A DNA stretch of 64,000 nucleotides from Epilithonimonas hungarica (GCF_900102265.1 NZ_FNBH01000005.1:124001-188000), one strand, 5' to 3'; shown: positions 53,733 to 62,338, counted from the stretch's first letter. The notes: generated by a model not told the origin, from the letters alone. Numbers and translations: made by a program.

Positions 53733-54581
53733 AACAATCTGAGTTACGATTTTCATCAGTTCAGTGCTGTCAATTTCCTTCATCTCGTCCGTTTCATCAT
53801 CTGTAAGCGTATGTTTTTCATCTTCGTAAATGAAAAGTTTCCAGTCGCCATTCTGATATTCCAAAGCGGAAAGATTTTCCACCCAATCGCCGGAATTCAG
53901 ATAGATACATTTTCCTTTTTTGTTAACAACTTCTCGAATCTGAGGCTGATGAATATGACCACAGATTACATAATCAAATTCATTTTCAATGGCCAGTTCA
54001 GAAGCGGTCAGTTCAAAATCACCGATATATTTTACGGCTTTTTTGACATTATTCTTAATTTTTTTTGAGAAGGAATATTTTTCTTTTCCCATTTTTTCCA
54101 ATCCCCAATTCACAAGATTGTTAATTGCAATCAGCAAATCATAGCCTTTTCCACCCAACTTCGCAATCCACTTGGAATGTTGAACCGACGCATCAAAAAC
54201 ATCGCCGTGAAAAATCCAGGCTTTCTGATTACCAAGTTTCAGAACGTGCTTGTTACACAATTTCAGTTTTCCTAATTCAAAATCTGTAAAATTCCTGAAC
54301 GCCTCATCGTGATTTCCCGTGATGTAAAAAACCTCCGATTCTTTGGTCGCAAACGAAATCAGTTTTTTGACAACCTTGAGATGAGACTTGGGAAAATAAG
54401 ACTTCTTGAACTGCCAGATGTCGATGATATCGCCGTTCAAAATCAATGTTTTTGGACGGATAGAATTCAGATATCTTAGTAATTCTTTGGCTTTGCAACC
54501 ATAAGTTCCAAGATGCACATCAGAAATAATGACAATTTCAACATCTCTTTTCATTCGTTGATCAATGGCAATTTTATTCAC
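53730..54581 (-). CDS. UDP-2,3-diacylglucosamine diphosphatase-like metallophosphoesterase
   Basis: A 283-residue calcineurin-type phosphoesterase. ISDVHLGTYG, NGDIIDIW, TGNHDEAF, FHGDVFD and CGHIHQPQIR supply the dinuclear metal site. The layout and length resemble LpxH/YbbF-like enzymes that cleave UDP-2,3-diacylglucosamine in lipid A synthesis, although they may act on other phospho-lipids. A second ATG nine codons on is also possible as start. It may be co-transcribed with the glycosyltransferase. Confidence 0.85.
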   Translation of the reverse strand: MNKIAIDQRMKRDVEIVIISDVHLGTYGCKAKELLRYLNSIRPKTLILNGDIIDIWQFKKSYFPKSHLKVVKKLISFATKESEVFYITGNHDEAFRNFTDFELGKLKLCNKHVLKLGNQKAWIFHGDVFDASVQHSKWIAKLGGKGYDLLIAINNLVNWGLEKMGKEKYSFSKKIKNNVKKAVKYIGDFELTASELAIENEFDYVICGHIHQPQIREVVNKKGKCIYLNSGDWVENLSALEYQNGDWKLFIYEDEKHTLTDDETDEMKEIDSTELMKIVTQIV

Positions 54582-54950
54582 AGTCAGATTTATACAAAGA
54601 ACGAAATCTAATTTGAACTGTGCATGAATGCTATTTTATTTTTGTTGATGAGAATCGGCGATTTTTCTTTGATTCTCTTAATATTAATTTAAAATATTGG
54701 TGGTTATTCTCTCAAAAATATTAGTTTTGTTCAGTTACAATTTATGTTGAAGAAATTTTAGCAATGTAATTGGAACACAAAGCACACAAAGAATTGATAG
54801 AATAATGCTCAAGAGTTCACAAAGCCGCTTCGCTTATATGAGAATTTTACTCTTTGTTAAGTTTTACGCCTTGGTGAGCCTTAAAACATTTTAATAAATT
54901 AAATCTTAGTGGACTTGGTGTTCAAAATATTTAAATCTATATAGAAAGTT
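54582..54950. other. 369-base gap with R4-like repeat
   Basis: Between divergent genes. The right part (54773-54922) consists of an R4-type stretch (AACACAAAGCACACAAAG ... CGCCTTGGTGAGCC ... AGTGGACTTGGTGTTC). The left part is AT-rich with no recognisable gene or promoter box. Confidence 0.7.
54773..54922. repeat. R4 CACAAAG-type repeat
   Basis: Alternating CACAAAG/TTCACAAAG and CTTTGTTAAG/CTTGGTG motifs in a loose inverted order. Resembles the element at 19344-19430. Confidence 0.6.
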
Positions 54951-56186
54951 ATGAAAGGTCAGAATAAACTGTTTATCGCAATTATCGTCGCATTGATTTT
55001 GGGTGTCGTTTTAGGAGGCATTGTCCATACAAATTATCCCGATTCTGCCGATGACTTTTCAAAAAACATAAAACTTCTGGGAACGATTTTCATCAGACTG
55101 ATCCAGATGATCATTGCGCCTTTGGTTTTCTCAACTTTAGTGGTTGGGATTGCAAAAATGGGCGACATCAAGATGGTTGGCCGTGTCGGGACAAAAGCGA
55201 TGCTTTGGTTCATAACAGCTTCCCTGGTTTCTTTGTTAATCGGTCTGGTTTTAGTGAATTGGCTGGAGCCGGGCCACGTAACACAACTTCCAATCACAGA
55301 TACTTCTTCAGCTTCCGAAATCGTGAATAATAGCAAAGGTTTCTCGATGGAAGACTTCGTAAAACACGTTATTCCAAAAAGTTTATTCGAAGCTTTTGCA
55401 ACCAATGAAGTTTTACAGATTGTTGTCTTTTCTGTAATTTTTGGAATTGCGCTTTCTGCAATGGGTGAAGAATATACAAAACCTGTAATCAAAGGATTGG
55501 ACGTGATCGCTCATGCCATTTTGAAAATGGTGGGTTATATAATGTGGGTGGCACCTCTAGGCGTTTTCGGAGCGATCGCTGCAGTGGTTGCTACCAATGG
55601 TTTTGAGATCTTCAAAGTTTACGCCATTTATCTCCGGGATTTCTTCTTTGCACTGGGAATTCTTTGGTTGGTTCTGTTATTAGTTGGTTATATGATTCTC
55701 GGCAATCGTCTTTTCGAATTGTTACGAAGAATCAAAGAACCATTATTAATTGCTTTTTCCACCACCAGTTCCGAAGCCGTCTTCCCAAAATTGGTAGAAG
55801 AACTGGAAAGATTTGGTTGCAACAGCAGGATTGTTTCTTTCATTTTGCCTTTGGGTTATTCTTTCAATCTTGACGGAAGTATGATGTATATGACATTTGC
55901 GTCAATTTTCATTGCTCAGATTTACGGCATCGATATGCCTGTTGGACAGCAAATCATAATGCTCTTGGTTCTGATGCTTACTAGTAAAGGAATTGCCGGT
56001 GTTCCGAGAGCGAGTCTAGTAATCATCGTGGCGGCGTGTGGAATGTTTGATATTCCGGTAGAGGGAATTGCTTTGATCTTACCAATAGACCATTTCTGCG
56101 ATATGGGAAGAAGTATGACGAATGTTCTTGGTAATGCATTGGCGACGTCTGCAGTGAGTAAGTGGGAAGGGCAGTTGGAGAATTAA
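54951..56186 (+). CDS. dicarboxylate/amino acid:cation symporter (DAACS family)
   Basis: A 411-residue membrane protein of the GltP/DctA family with eight helices and two re-entrant loops. AFSTTSSEAVFPKLVEELERFG is hairpin 1 and the LPLGYSFNLDGSMMYMTFASIF motif lies in helix 7. GIAGVPRASLVIIVAACGMF and the final PIDHFCDMGRSMTNVLGNALATS carry the substrate-binding residues. Likely imports glutamate, aspartate or C4-dicarboxylates with sodium or protons; which one cannot be decided. Confidence 0.93.
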   Translation: MKGQNKLFIAIIVALILGVVLGGIVHTNYPDSADDFSKNIKLLGTIFIRLIQMIIAPLVFSTLVVGIAKMGDIKMVGRVGTKAMLWFITASLVSLLIGLVLVNWLEPGHVTQLPITDTSSASEIVNNSKGFSMEDFVKHVIPKSLFEAFATNEVLQIVVFSVIFGIALSAMGEEYTKPVIKGLDVIAHAILKMVGYIMWVAPLGVFGAIAAVVATNGFEIFKVYAIYLRDFFFALGILWLVLLLVGYMILGNRLFELLRRIKEPLLIAFSTTSSEAVFPKLVEELERFGCNSRIVSFILPLGYSFNLDGSMMYMTFASIFIAQIYGIDMPVGQQIIMLLVLMLTSKGIAGVPRASLVIIVAACGMFDIPVEGIALILPIDHFCDMGRSMTNVLGNALATSAVSKWEGQLEN

Positions 56187-56251
56187 TATTTTGTATTCTA
56201 ATGTAACAAATCAAAGACCAGAATTGTCCTTATGTCATAACCCAATAACTA

Positions 56252-57703
56252 ATGAAACAAGCTTTCTTGACCCTATTATTCCTAAATCTTTCATTTTTAG
56301 GATTTTGCCAAAAAGCAGAGAAAACAAAATCAATCGACAACTATCTTACCGAAGTAATGAAAACTTATGAGATTCCAGGTTTGGCGGTCGGCGTTGTAAA
56401 AAATGATAAAATTATTTTCAAAAAATATTACGGCAGAGAAAACTTGGAGTCTGATAAAAAAGTGGATTCACATTCTCTTTTCCGGGTTTATTCTACTACG
56501 AAACTGATTACCAATGTTGCTGTTTTTCAATTGATTGAAAAAGGACAACTTTCGCTTGAAGATAAAATTTCGAAGTATGTTGATAATCTTCCAAAACAGT
56601 GGCAAGATGTGAAAATAAAAAATCTTTTGTCACACTCTTCTGGCATTCCGGATTTTGCTCGTTATGAGGATATTCCGGCTGATGCATCTAATGCTCAGGT
56701 TTTTGAAAGGCTGTCCAAAGAAAAAATGGAATTTGAAACTGGAAATCAATTCAGTTATAATCAGACGAATTATATGCTTTTGGCGATGATTATCGAAAAA
56801 ATCACAAGACAAAAGTTTGAAGATTATGTTCAGAAAAATCAATTTTCAGATGCTAACAACAAGGTTATATTTTCGTCCAATTCTATTGAAGAAGTTCCAA
56901 ATCGTATTCAGTTATACCGATACAATGATTCGCTTAAACAGTATAAAAAATCTACGCACGTTGGTGGTCTAAGGTCACATCCTGGCAACGGATTGACAAT
57001 TTCGCTTCCCGATTTTCTGCAATGGAGCATTAATCTTGACACAAACAAATTCCTGACAGACAATACAAAAAAGATAATGTGGAGATCTTTTGATTATACC
57101 AATAAACAAGATGTTTTTGCGCACGGCTGGGAAATTACCAAAACTGGAAACATAATGTCTTATGGTTTTTCTGGTGGAAACATCAGTGCTTACAGTATCT
57201 TTCCAGAGAATGATTTGTCTATCATTTTTATGTCAAACGGTTACAAATACAATGCTTTTCCGCCTCTTTATTTTATCGTCAACCACATTGCAGGATTGAT
57301 TGATAAACATTTGGCCAATCCGTATTGGTCAAGAGAAGAATCGGTAGCTTCTGAAATTATCAACAAGCCTAATGTCAAAAAGGAAATTTATGGCTATAGG
57401 ATTGAGAATGATAACGTGATTTTCACTTACAAAATCCCTAAAGATTTAAACGCTGAAGCTATAGATAAAATGTCTGTTGCAGGTTCATTCAATGATTGGA
57501 ATCCTGGGAATAAAGCTTATCAAATGGTATTAAAGGACAAAAATACGTTTGAATTGGTGTTGCCGAAATCTCAATTCGAGAAAGGAAAGACTTATGAGTT
57601 CCGGTTTGTAATGAACAAAAGTGGTTGGTTCACGACGCCTTACAGCGCACTCAACACCAATGGAAATCCGAATGATAATAATTTGACTTTTAGGGTTGAT
57701 TAA
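56252..57703 (+). CDS. serine hydrolase (beta-lactamase family) with C-terminal carbohydrate-binding E-set domain
   Basis: A 483-residue secreted protein. A signal peptide (MKQAFLTLLFLNLSFLGFC) precedes a class C-like serine hydrolase domain, with catalytic STTK (S81, K84), the LLSHSSGIPDF signature and YNQ (169-171) where relatives have YSN or YAN. Residues about 400-483 form a glycogen-binding-like E-set domain (MSVAGSFNDWNPGNK). Family members act as esterases, D-aminopeptidases or DD-peptidases. The C-terminal domain suggests binding of a sugar polymer; this is an inference. Confidence 0.9.
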   Translation: MKQAFLTLLFLNLSFLGFCQKAEKTKSIDNYLTEVMKTYEIPGLAVGVVKNDKIIFKKYYGRENLESDKKVDSHSLFRVYSTTKLITNVAVFQLIEKGQLSLEDKISKYVDNLPKQWQDVKIKNLLSHSSGIPDFARYEDIPADASNAQVFERLSKEKMEFETGNQFSYNQTNYMLLAMIIEKITRQKFEDYVQKNQFSDANNKVIFSSNSIEEVPNRIQLYRYNDSLKQYKKSTHVGGLRSHPGNGLTISLPDFLQWSINLDTNKFLTDNTKKIMWRSFDYTNKQDVFAHGWEITKTGNIMSYGFSGGNISAYSIFPENDLSIIFMSNGYKYNAFPPLYFIVNHIAGLIDKHLANPYWSREESVASEIINKPNVKKEIYGYRIENDNVIFTYKIPKDLNAEAIDKMSVAGSFNDWNPGNKAYQMVLKDKNTFELVLPKSQFEKGKTYEFRFVMNKSGWFTTPYSALNTNGNPNDNNLTFRVD

Positions 57704-57720
57704 TAATCATTTTTTGAAAA

Positions 57721-57802
57721 ACACTTTGGCTCCGCCCAGTGTGACATTTATAGTAAGACTTCTTTATTCAGCAATGTCAGTCTGAGGCTCTCGAAGACTT
57801 TA
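57721..57802. repeat. R2 units as an inverted pair
   Basis: CACTTTGGCTCCGCCCAGTG then TGACAT (57723-57748) faces ATGTCAGTCTGAGGCTCTCG then AAGACTTT (57774-57801). Confidence 0.75.
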
Positions 57803-57918
57803 TAAATTGAAATTCCATTATGTGTTGAGATTGACTTCGTCGAACCACTTCATTAGGTTTCCTACGGAATGACATAATTTTATTTTCATTGACAAAACTA
57901 AATTCGAAGACAAAATCC

Positions 57919-58009
57919 CTAGCCCTGATGGTAGTGGAAATCCCACAGTTAGCGATGGGAAAGCAAGGCGCAAGGAATTGCAACAGACAGCAGGTTCCCG
58001 GCTCCTAAT
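57919..58009. repeat. R1 composite palindromic repeat, copy E (divergent)
   Basis: TAGCCCTGATGGTAGTGGAA then ATCC, AGCGATGGGAAAGC, and GGTTCCCGGCTCCTAA. The outer blocks match copy D in reverse orientation; the A/T core is lost. Confidence 0.55.
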
Positions 58010-58205
58010 TGCGGTGGAGTGTGGGAGTGTTTGAGAGTTGATGATTTTTTTTACTGAATGATTATCTTGAACACTAAAAACGCTCCAACTCGCCCACCCA
58101 ACTCGCCTGCCAAAAATCATCAACATAGACAAAATCATAAATTCAATTAATTCTAAATTAATTTTAAAATCCGTAATTTTGTAGCCACTTAAGAATAATA
58201 AATTT

Positions 58206-59315
58206 ATGCTGACGAAATCAAAAGTTCAGGATTTTCTGAAAGAGATAGAAGTGGATGACCTTGTAAGTAATTTCCAGGTGATGGGCAATGACGTATATAT
58301 TGATATGACTTCTCATTCTCCGGCAATGCACGAGAAAAAGAAACTGGAAGTGGCGATGAAGCAGGCTTTTGCTTCGGAATTCGGGGAACATATCAACTTG
58401 AAATTGAAAATCGCTTCTCCTGAATTGCCTGCAACTCCCGTGACGAATGAAATCAAAGGAAAACAGATTCCGGGAATTCAGAATATCATCGCCATTGCTT
58501 CCGGAAAAGGTGGCGTTGGAAAATCTACGGTTGCGGCAAACCTTGCGGTAACGTTGGCAAAAATGGGCTTCAAGGTTGGATTGCTGGATGCTGATATCTA
58601 TGGACCCTCTGTTCCTACAATGCTTGATACAGAAGGTCAACGACCAATCTCTGTAGAAGTGAACGGCCGAAATCTGATGAAACCAATTGAAAATTACGGC
58701 GTGAAAATGCTGTCTATCGGATATTTTTCAGGTGCAAACCAAGCGGTTGTCTGGAGAGGGCCGATGGCTTCTAAAGCGTTGAATCAAATGATCCGTGATG
58801 CGGATTGGGGCGAATTGGATTTCCTTTTAATTGACCTTCCTCCAGGAACTGGAGACATTCATTTATCTATTATTCAGGAAGTTCCGGTAACTGGAGCGGT
58901 TATTGTGAGTACGCCTCAACATGTTGCATTGGCCGATGTAAGAAAAGGAATCGCAATGTTCAATATGGAAAGTATCAACATTCCGGTTTTGGGATTGATA
59001 GAAAATATGGCTTATTTTACGCCGGAAGAGCTACCCGAGAATAAATATTATATCTTTGGAAAACAAGGTGCCCAATTTATGGCAGAAGATTTGGGAATTC
59101 CGGTTTTGGGAGAGATTCCATTGATTCAAAGCATCAGAGAGGCTGGAGATGTTGGAAGGCCAGCAGCGTTGCAGGAAAATTCCAAAATCGCTGAAATCTA
59201 CACCAAAACTGCCCAAAATATGGTAGAAAGCCTTGTAGAAAGAAACACCAATCTGCCACCAACCGAAGCCGTTAAAATCACAACAATGGCCGGTTGCTCG
59301 CCTAAGAAAAAATAA
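58206..59315 (+). CDS. mrp: Mrp/NBP35 family ATP-binding iron-sulfur protein
   Basis: A 369-residue protein. Residues 1-75 are a DUF59/MIP18-like domain and 95-340 a P-loop ATPase with the deviant Walker A GKGGVGKST (100-108). LLIDLPPGTGDIHLS is the Walker B region. Mrp proteins carry Fe-S clusters to targets. The CxxC motif that many members have after ENM is replaced by AYFTPEELPENKYY, so cluster binding may differ or rely on other residues. The next gene, four bases on, is NifU-like. Confidence 0.93.
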   Translation: MLTKSKVQDFLKEIEVDDLVSNFQVMGNDVYIDMTSHSPAMHEKKKLEVAMKQAFASEFGEHINLKLKIASPELPATPVTNEIKGKQIPGIQNIIAIASGKGGVGKSTVAANLAVTLAKMGFKVGLLDADIYGPSVPTMLDTEGQRPISVEVNGRNLMKPIENYGVKMLSIGYFSGANQAVVWRGPMASKALNQMIRDADWGELDFLLIDLPPGTGDIHLSIIQEVPVTGAVIVSTPQHVALADVRKGIAMFNMESINIPVLGLIENMAYFTPEELPENKYYIFGKQGAQFMAEDLGIPVLGEIPLIQSIREAGDVGRPAALQENSKIAEIYTKTAQNMVESLVERNTNLPPTEAVKITTMAGCSPKKK

Positions 59316-59319
59316 TAAA

Positions 59320-59571
59320 ATGAATAATACAAATCAAATTCAGGAAGAACTGGTAACCAAAGTAATGGATGCTTTGGACAGTATTCGACCATTTCTTAAC
59401 AAAGACGGCGGTGATATCGAACTTGTAGATGTTCAGGGAACAACCGTTATTGTAAGACTTTTGGGGCATTGTTCCAGCTGTGGAATCAGTAGTTCTACGA
59501 TGAAATTGGGTGTGGAAAACACCATTAAGCAGTTTGCTCCGGAAATAGAGACTGTTATCAATATTGAATAA
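59320..59571 (+). CDS. NifU-like Fe-S scaffold protein
   Basis: An 83-residue protein equal to the C-terminal NifU domain. FLNKDGGDIELVDVQG and the cluster-binding CSSC motif (C51, C54) in GHCSSCGISSSTMKLGVE are diagnostic. It can hold a 4Fe-4S cluster for transfer. It is four bases downstream of mrp, implying a joint pathway, and is followed by a terminator. Confidence 0.95.
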   Translation: MNNTNQIQEELVTKVMDALDSIRPFLNKDGGDIELVDVQGTTVIVRLLGHCSSCGISSSTMKLGVENTIKQFAPEIETVINIE

Positions 59572-59574
59572 AAA

Positions 59575-59603
59575 AATCCCGATTCAAAATGAATCGGGAT
59601 TCT
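59575..59603. terminator. bidirectional terminator after nifU
   Basis: AATCCCGATTCA, loop AAA, TGAATCGGGATT, between convergent genes with A/T runs on both sides. Confidence 0.9.
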
Positions 59604-59612
59604 TATTTATTG

Positions 59613-59945
59613 TTACTCTACAATTTCTGCGTCTATAACATTAGGATTATTTTTACGGCTTTCCCAGAGCAGGAATTTGTCTACTTCTTTCATTAGCAAT
59701 GGAATCGCAAAAGCCAGAATTGCCAAATCGTCCAAAGCTCCTACAACAGGAACGAAATCCGGAATGATATCGATCGGCGAAATCACATAAATCAGAGCCA
59801 AAGCAGGCAACAGAATGTCTGTGAATTTCATTTTATATTCCCCTTTGTAATAAAGTTTTATCATCCTGAAAACCGCAGGAATCTTCTGCAAGAACCCTTT
59901 GTGTTTGATAGCTTCCTGAGCCAGTTTAAATTTTGAATGTTTCAT
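59613..59945 (-). CDS. DUF1232 / YkvA family membrane protein
   Basis: A 110-residue protein with a basic N-terminal half and a DUF1232 hairpin: DILLPALALIYVISPIDIIPDFVPVVGALDDLAILAFAIPLL. The ISPIDIIPDFVPVVG signature is diagnostic. Function unknown; it is probably membrane-embedded. A single gene in a convergent position to nifU. Confidence 0.92.
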   Translation of the reverse strand: MKHSKFKLAQEAIKHKGFLQKIPAVFRMIKLYYKGEYKMKFTDILLPALALIYVISPIDIIPDFVPVVGALDDLAILAFAIPLLMKEVDKFLLWESRKNNPNVIDAEIVE

Positions 59946-60150
59946 TTTGTGTTTGATATTTTCATTTTCAGATGCAAAATTTGCAAATTCTATTCCATTG
60001 TATTTCTATAATTGTTAATTAACTTTCATTAAGATTTACTTTATTTTTTGAAATCTTTAATACAAATTTGATAGAGTTAAAATAGCTATTTAATATTGAA
60101 TAAGTATTTTAAAATTTCAAAATATTATATGTCTATGTGGTTTTAAAATA

Positions 60151-61167
60151 TTAAGTCAATTTATCCGTCAACTTGGCAAATTGCTTCTCTGCACTTTTCC
60201 CTTCATACAAAATATCATAAACTGCATTGATGATAGGCAGTTTCAGCTTCTTTTCTTTACAGATGGCGTAGATTCCGTTGGTAGCATAATAACCTTCTGC
60301 AACCATACTCATCGATTGGATTGCCGATTTCACGGTATAACCTTTGCCAATTAAATTTCCTAAGTTTCTGTTTCTGGAAAAGAGCGAGTAAGCCGTTACA
60401 ATCAAATCGCCCAGATATGCACTGTCGTTCACATCTCTCTTTTCAGGATAAATCGCTTCCAGAAAGGTTTCCATTTCCCGAATGGCGTTGGAAACATAAA
60501 CCGCAATGAAGTTGTCTCCGTAACCCAAACCGCTCGCAATCCCAGCTCCAATAGCATAAATATTTTTAAGAATCGCCGAATATTCGTTTCCGAGAATATC
60601 GCAACTCGTATTGACTTTGATATAAAAAGAGGACAGAACTTCTCGTAAAATATCTGCATCATCCTGCTCCGCTACAGCAACGGTAAGATAGGATAAGCGT
60701 TCCATCGCAACCTCTTCTGCATGGCAAGGACCGGCAATGACCGCCTGATTTTTGAATCCGATCTTGAACTCATCACGAAGATAATGCGCCACAATATCGT
60801 TATGTTTCGGAACAATCCCTTTGATGGCAGAACAGAATAATTTGTCCTGGTAATCACAAGTCAATTTTTCCATAGATTCCGCCAGATAAATAGAAGGAAC
60901 AGCAAGAATGATCACATCACAATTGGAGACCAACTCATTGATATCCGTAGTAATCTGAAGTTTTTTGAGATTGAAATTAACCGTTGTAAGATAAGTCGGA
61001 TTATGTCCGCGTTGCTCGATAGCGCCTTTTACAAACTCGTTACGAACACACCAGTTAACCGTTTTGCAATTTTCAAGAAGCATTTTCACGATAGCAGTTG
61101 CAAAACTTCCGCTTCCCAAAACGCCAACTCGTACATTCTTAGGTGATTTAGTCAATTTCTTTGCCAT
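60151..61167 (-). CDS. gpsA: NAD(P)-dependent glycerol-3-phosphate dehydrogenase
   Basis: A 338-residue GpsA, which makes sn-glycerol-3-phosphate for phospholipid synthesis. NAD-binding VGVLGSGSFATAI starts the Rossmann domain; CSAIKGIVPKHNDIVAHYL, AGPCHAEEVA and the catalytic lysine in YSAILKNIYAIGAGIASGLG are family features. A TAGATTTG -7 box lies at 61192-61199 on the minus strand, 25 bases before the ATG. An R3 half-copy lies just after its stop. Confidence 0.96.
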   Translation of the reverse strand: MAKKLTKSPKNVRVGVLGSGSFATAIVKMLLENCKTVNWCVRNEFVKGAIEQRGHNPTYLTTVNFNLKKLQITTDINELVSNCDVIILAVPSIYLAESMEKLTCDYQDKLFCSAIKGIVPKHNDIVAHYLRDEFKIGFKNQAVIAGPCHAEEVAMERLSYLTVAVAEQDDADILREVLSSFYIKVNTSCDILGNEYSAILKNIYAIGAGIASGLGYGDNFIAVYVSNAIREMETFLEAIYPEKRDVNDSAYLGDLIVTAYSLFSRNRNLGNLIGKGYTVKSAIQSMSMVAEGYYATNGIYAICKEKKLKLPIINAVYDILYEGKSAEKQFAKLTDKLT

Positions 61168-61351
61168 TCTTTTTCGTCTTTTTCATTGTTACAAATCTAA
61201 TGTAAATTATGAATTTACATCCATCTAAATTTTCTTTAACAATAAATTAAGAATAATTAACTTTCTTTAATCAAATTATATTCCGAACACCTATTAACAT
61301 TAGAAAAAATAAAAATTTCTTACTTTTGCAATCCATTTAAAAACCCTATTA

Positions 61352-62233
61352 ATGGTTCAATTTTTAAGATCGAAAAAGAAAAAGAACATTGTTCTCATAT
61401 TATTGCTGATCATTTGCTTTATCGAAGGATTGGTCATCGCAAAATTTTACAACGGGATAGATGACAAGGTCTATCAGGTCAATCTTGTAAAAATCAACAA
61501 CGAAAAGGACAGCATCGACCATCTGCAGCTGAAAACCGACCTTGCACTGGTTGACCAAAGTATTAGAAGCATCGATGGTTTTTTAAAATCGAAGAACGTA
61601 TCTGACCTTAGGATCGAAAGATTGGCAAAAGATAGTCTGGAAAATGAAGTTTACCTGGCAAAAGTCAGCAACAGATACAGCCAATATCTTATCGACCTGG
61701 AACAAAAATTACAGCAGGTTCCCTTGGGAATTCCGACTGATGGTTATATCTCGTCTAACTTTGGAATCCGAAAAAATCCAATTCCCAAAAAGTCTACAGA
61801 AGTTGCAAATAGTTCCAATATTGCCGAAGAAAAAGACAGTCTTGGTAATGTTATAAAAAGGCAAGCGATTGTAAAAGAAGATAAAAATGCATCCAGCAAT
61901 GCACCTGCTGAGAAAGACCAAATGCAATTCCACAAAGGTTTGGATGTTGGAGTCGCTTATGGAAGCCCGGTGAAATGTTCAGCATCGGGAAAAGTGATTT
62001 TCGCTGGTGTAAAAGGTGGTTATGGAAATTGTGTGATCATCGAGCACGGTAACGGATTGGCGACTTTATACGGACACCTTTCAGAAATCCTGGTCGAAGC
62101 CAATGACCGAGTGAAAGTGGGACAAACCATAGCCAAATCGGGAAATACGGGTCGATCGACAGGACCTCATCTTCATTATGAGGTTCATAAAAACAATCAG
62201 CCGGTCAATCCAAGGTTGTTCTTGAATTTTTAA
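61352..62233 (+). CDS. M23 family metallopeptidase (LytM-like), membrane-anchored
   Basis: A 293-residue protein with one N-terminal membrane helix (about 12-30), a helical region at 36-125 likely to coil, and a C-terminal LytM domain. The zinc ligands are present: H194 and D198 in FHKGLDVG, and H273/H275 in GPHLHYE; H231 and H242 follow the family pattern. It probably cuts peptide cross-links in peptidoglycan. An unusual Ser/Lys-rich loop (145-190) is inserted between the first LytM strands. A TACTTTTG -7 box lies at 61321-61328. Confidence 0.93.
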   Translation: MVQFLRSKKKKNIVLILLLIICFIEGLVIAKFYNGIDDKVYQVNLVKINNEKDSIDHLQLKTDLALVDQSIRSIDGFLKSKNVSDLRIERLAKDSLENEVYLAKVSNRYSQYLIDLEQKLQQVPLGIPTDGYISSNFGIRKNPIPKKSTEVANSSNIAEEKDSLGNVIKRQAIVKEDKNASSNAPAEKDQMQFHKGLDVGVAYGSPVKCSASGKVIFAGVKGGYGNCVIIEHGNGLATLYGHLSEILVEANDRVKVGQTIAKSGNTGRSTGPHLHYEVHKNNQPVNPRLFLNF

Positions 62234-62238
62234 TTTTA

Positions 62239-62272
62239 TGAGTCTTCGAGAACCTCAGACTGACAATCTGAA
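62239..62272 (-). repeat. R2 REP-like unit
   Basis: In reverse orientation: AGTCTTCGAGAACCTCAGAC then TGACA, six bases after the M23 stop codon. Confidence 0.75.
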
Positions 62273-62289
62273 ACATACGTTAATCAAAT

Positions 62290-62320
62290 AAAAAACGCTC
62301 CAGAATCTGGAGCGTTTTTC
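62290..62320. terminator. bidirectional terminator
   Basis: AAAAACGCTCCAGA pairs with TCTGGAGCGTTTTT with almost no loop, between the M23 gene and tig. Confidence 0.92.
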
Positions 62321-62338
62321 AATATATTTTGAGGAAAA

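Larger units (their letters stand above)
57704..58205. other. 502-base intergenic region with clustered repeats
   Basis: Contains an inverted R2 unit (57721-57749), a direct R2 unit (57773-57802), the shared insertion block (57828-57860), a half of the 21-bp inverted repeat arm (about 57860-57874) and R1 copy E (57919-58009). A TAATTTTG -7-like box lies at about 58172-58180 for mrp. Two open frames on the minus strand read through repeats only. Confidence 0.75.

Noticed and set aside
57818-58138. 106-codon minus-strand open frame
   Set aside because: It runs through R1 copy E and the shared insertion block; no domain and no upstream signal.
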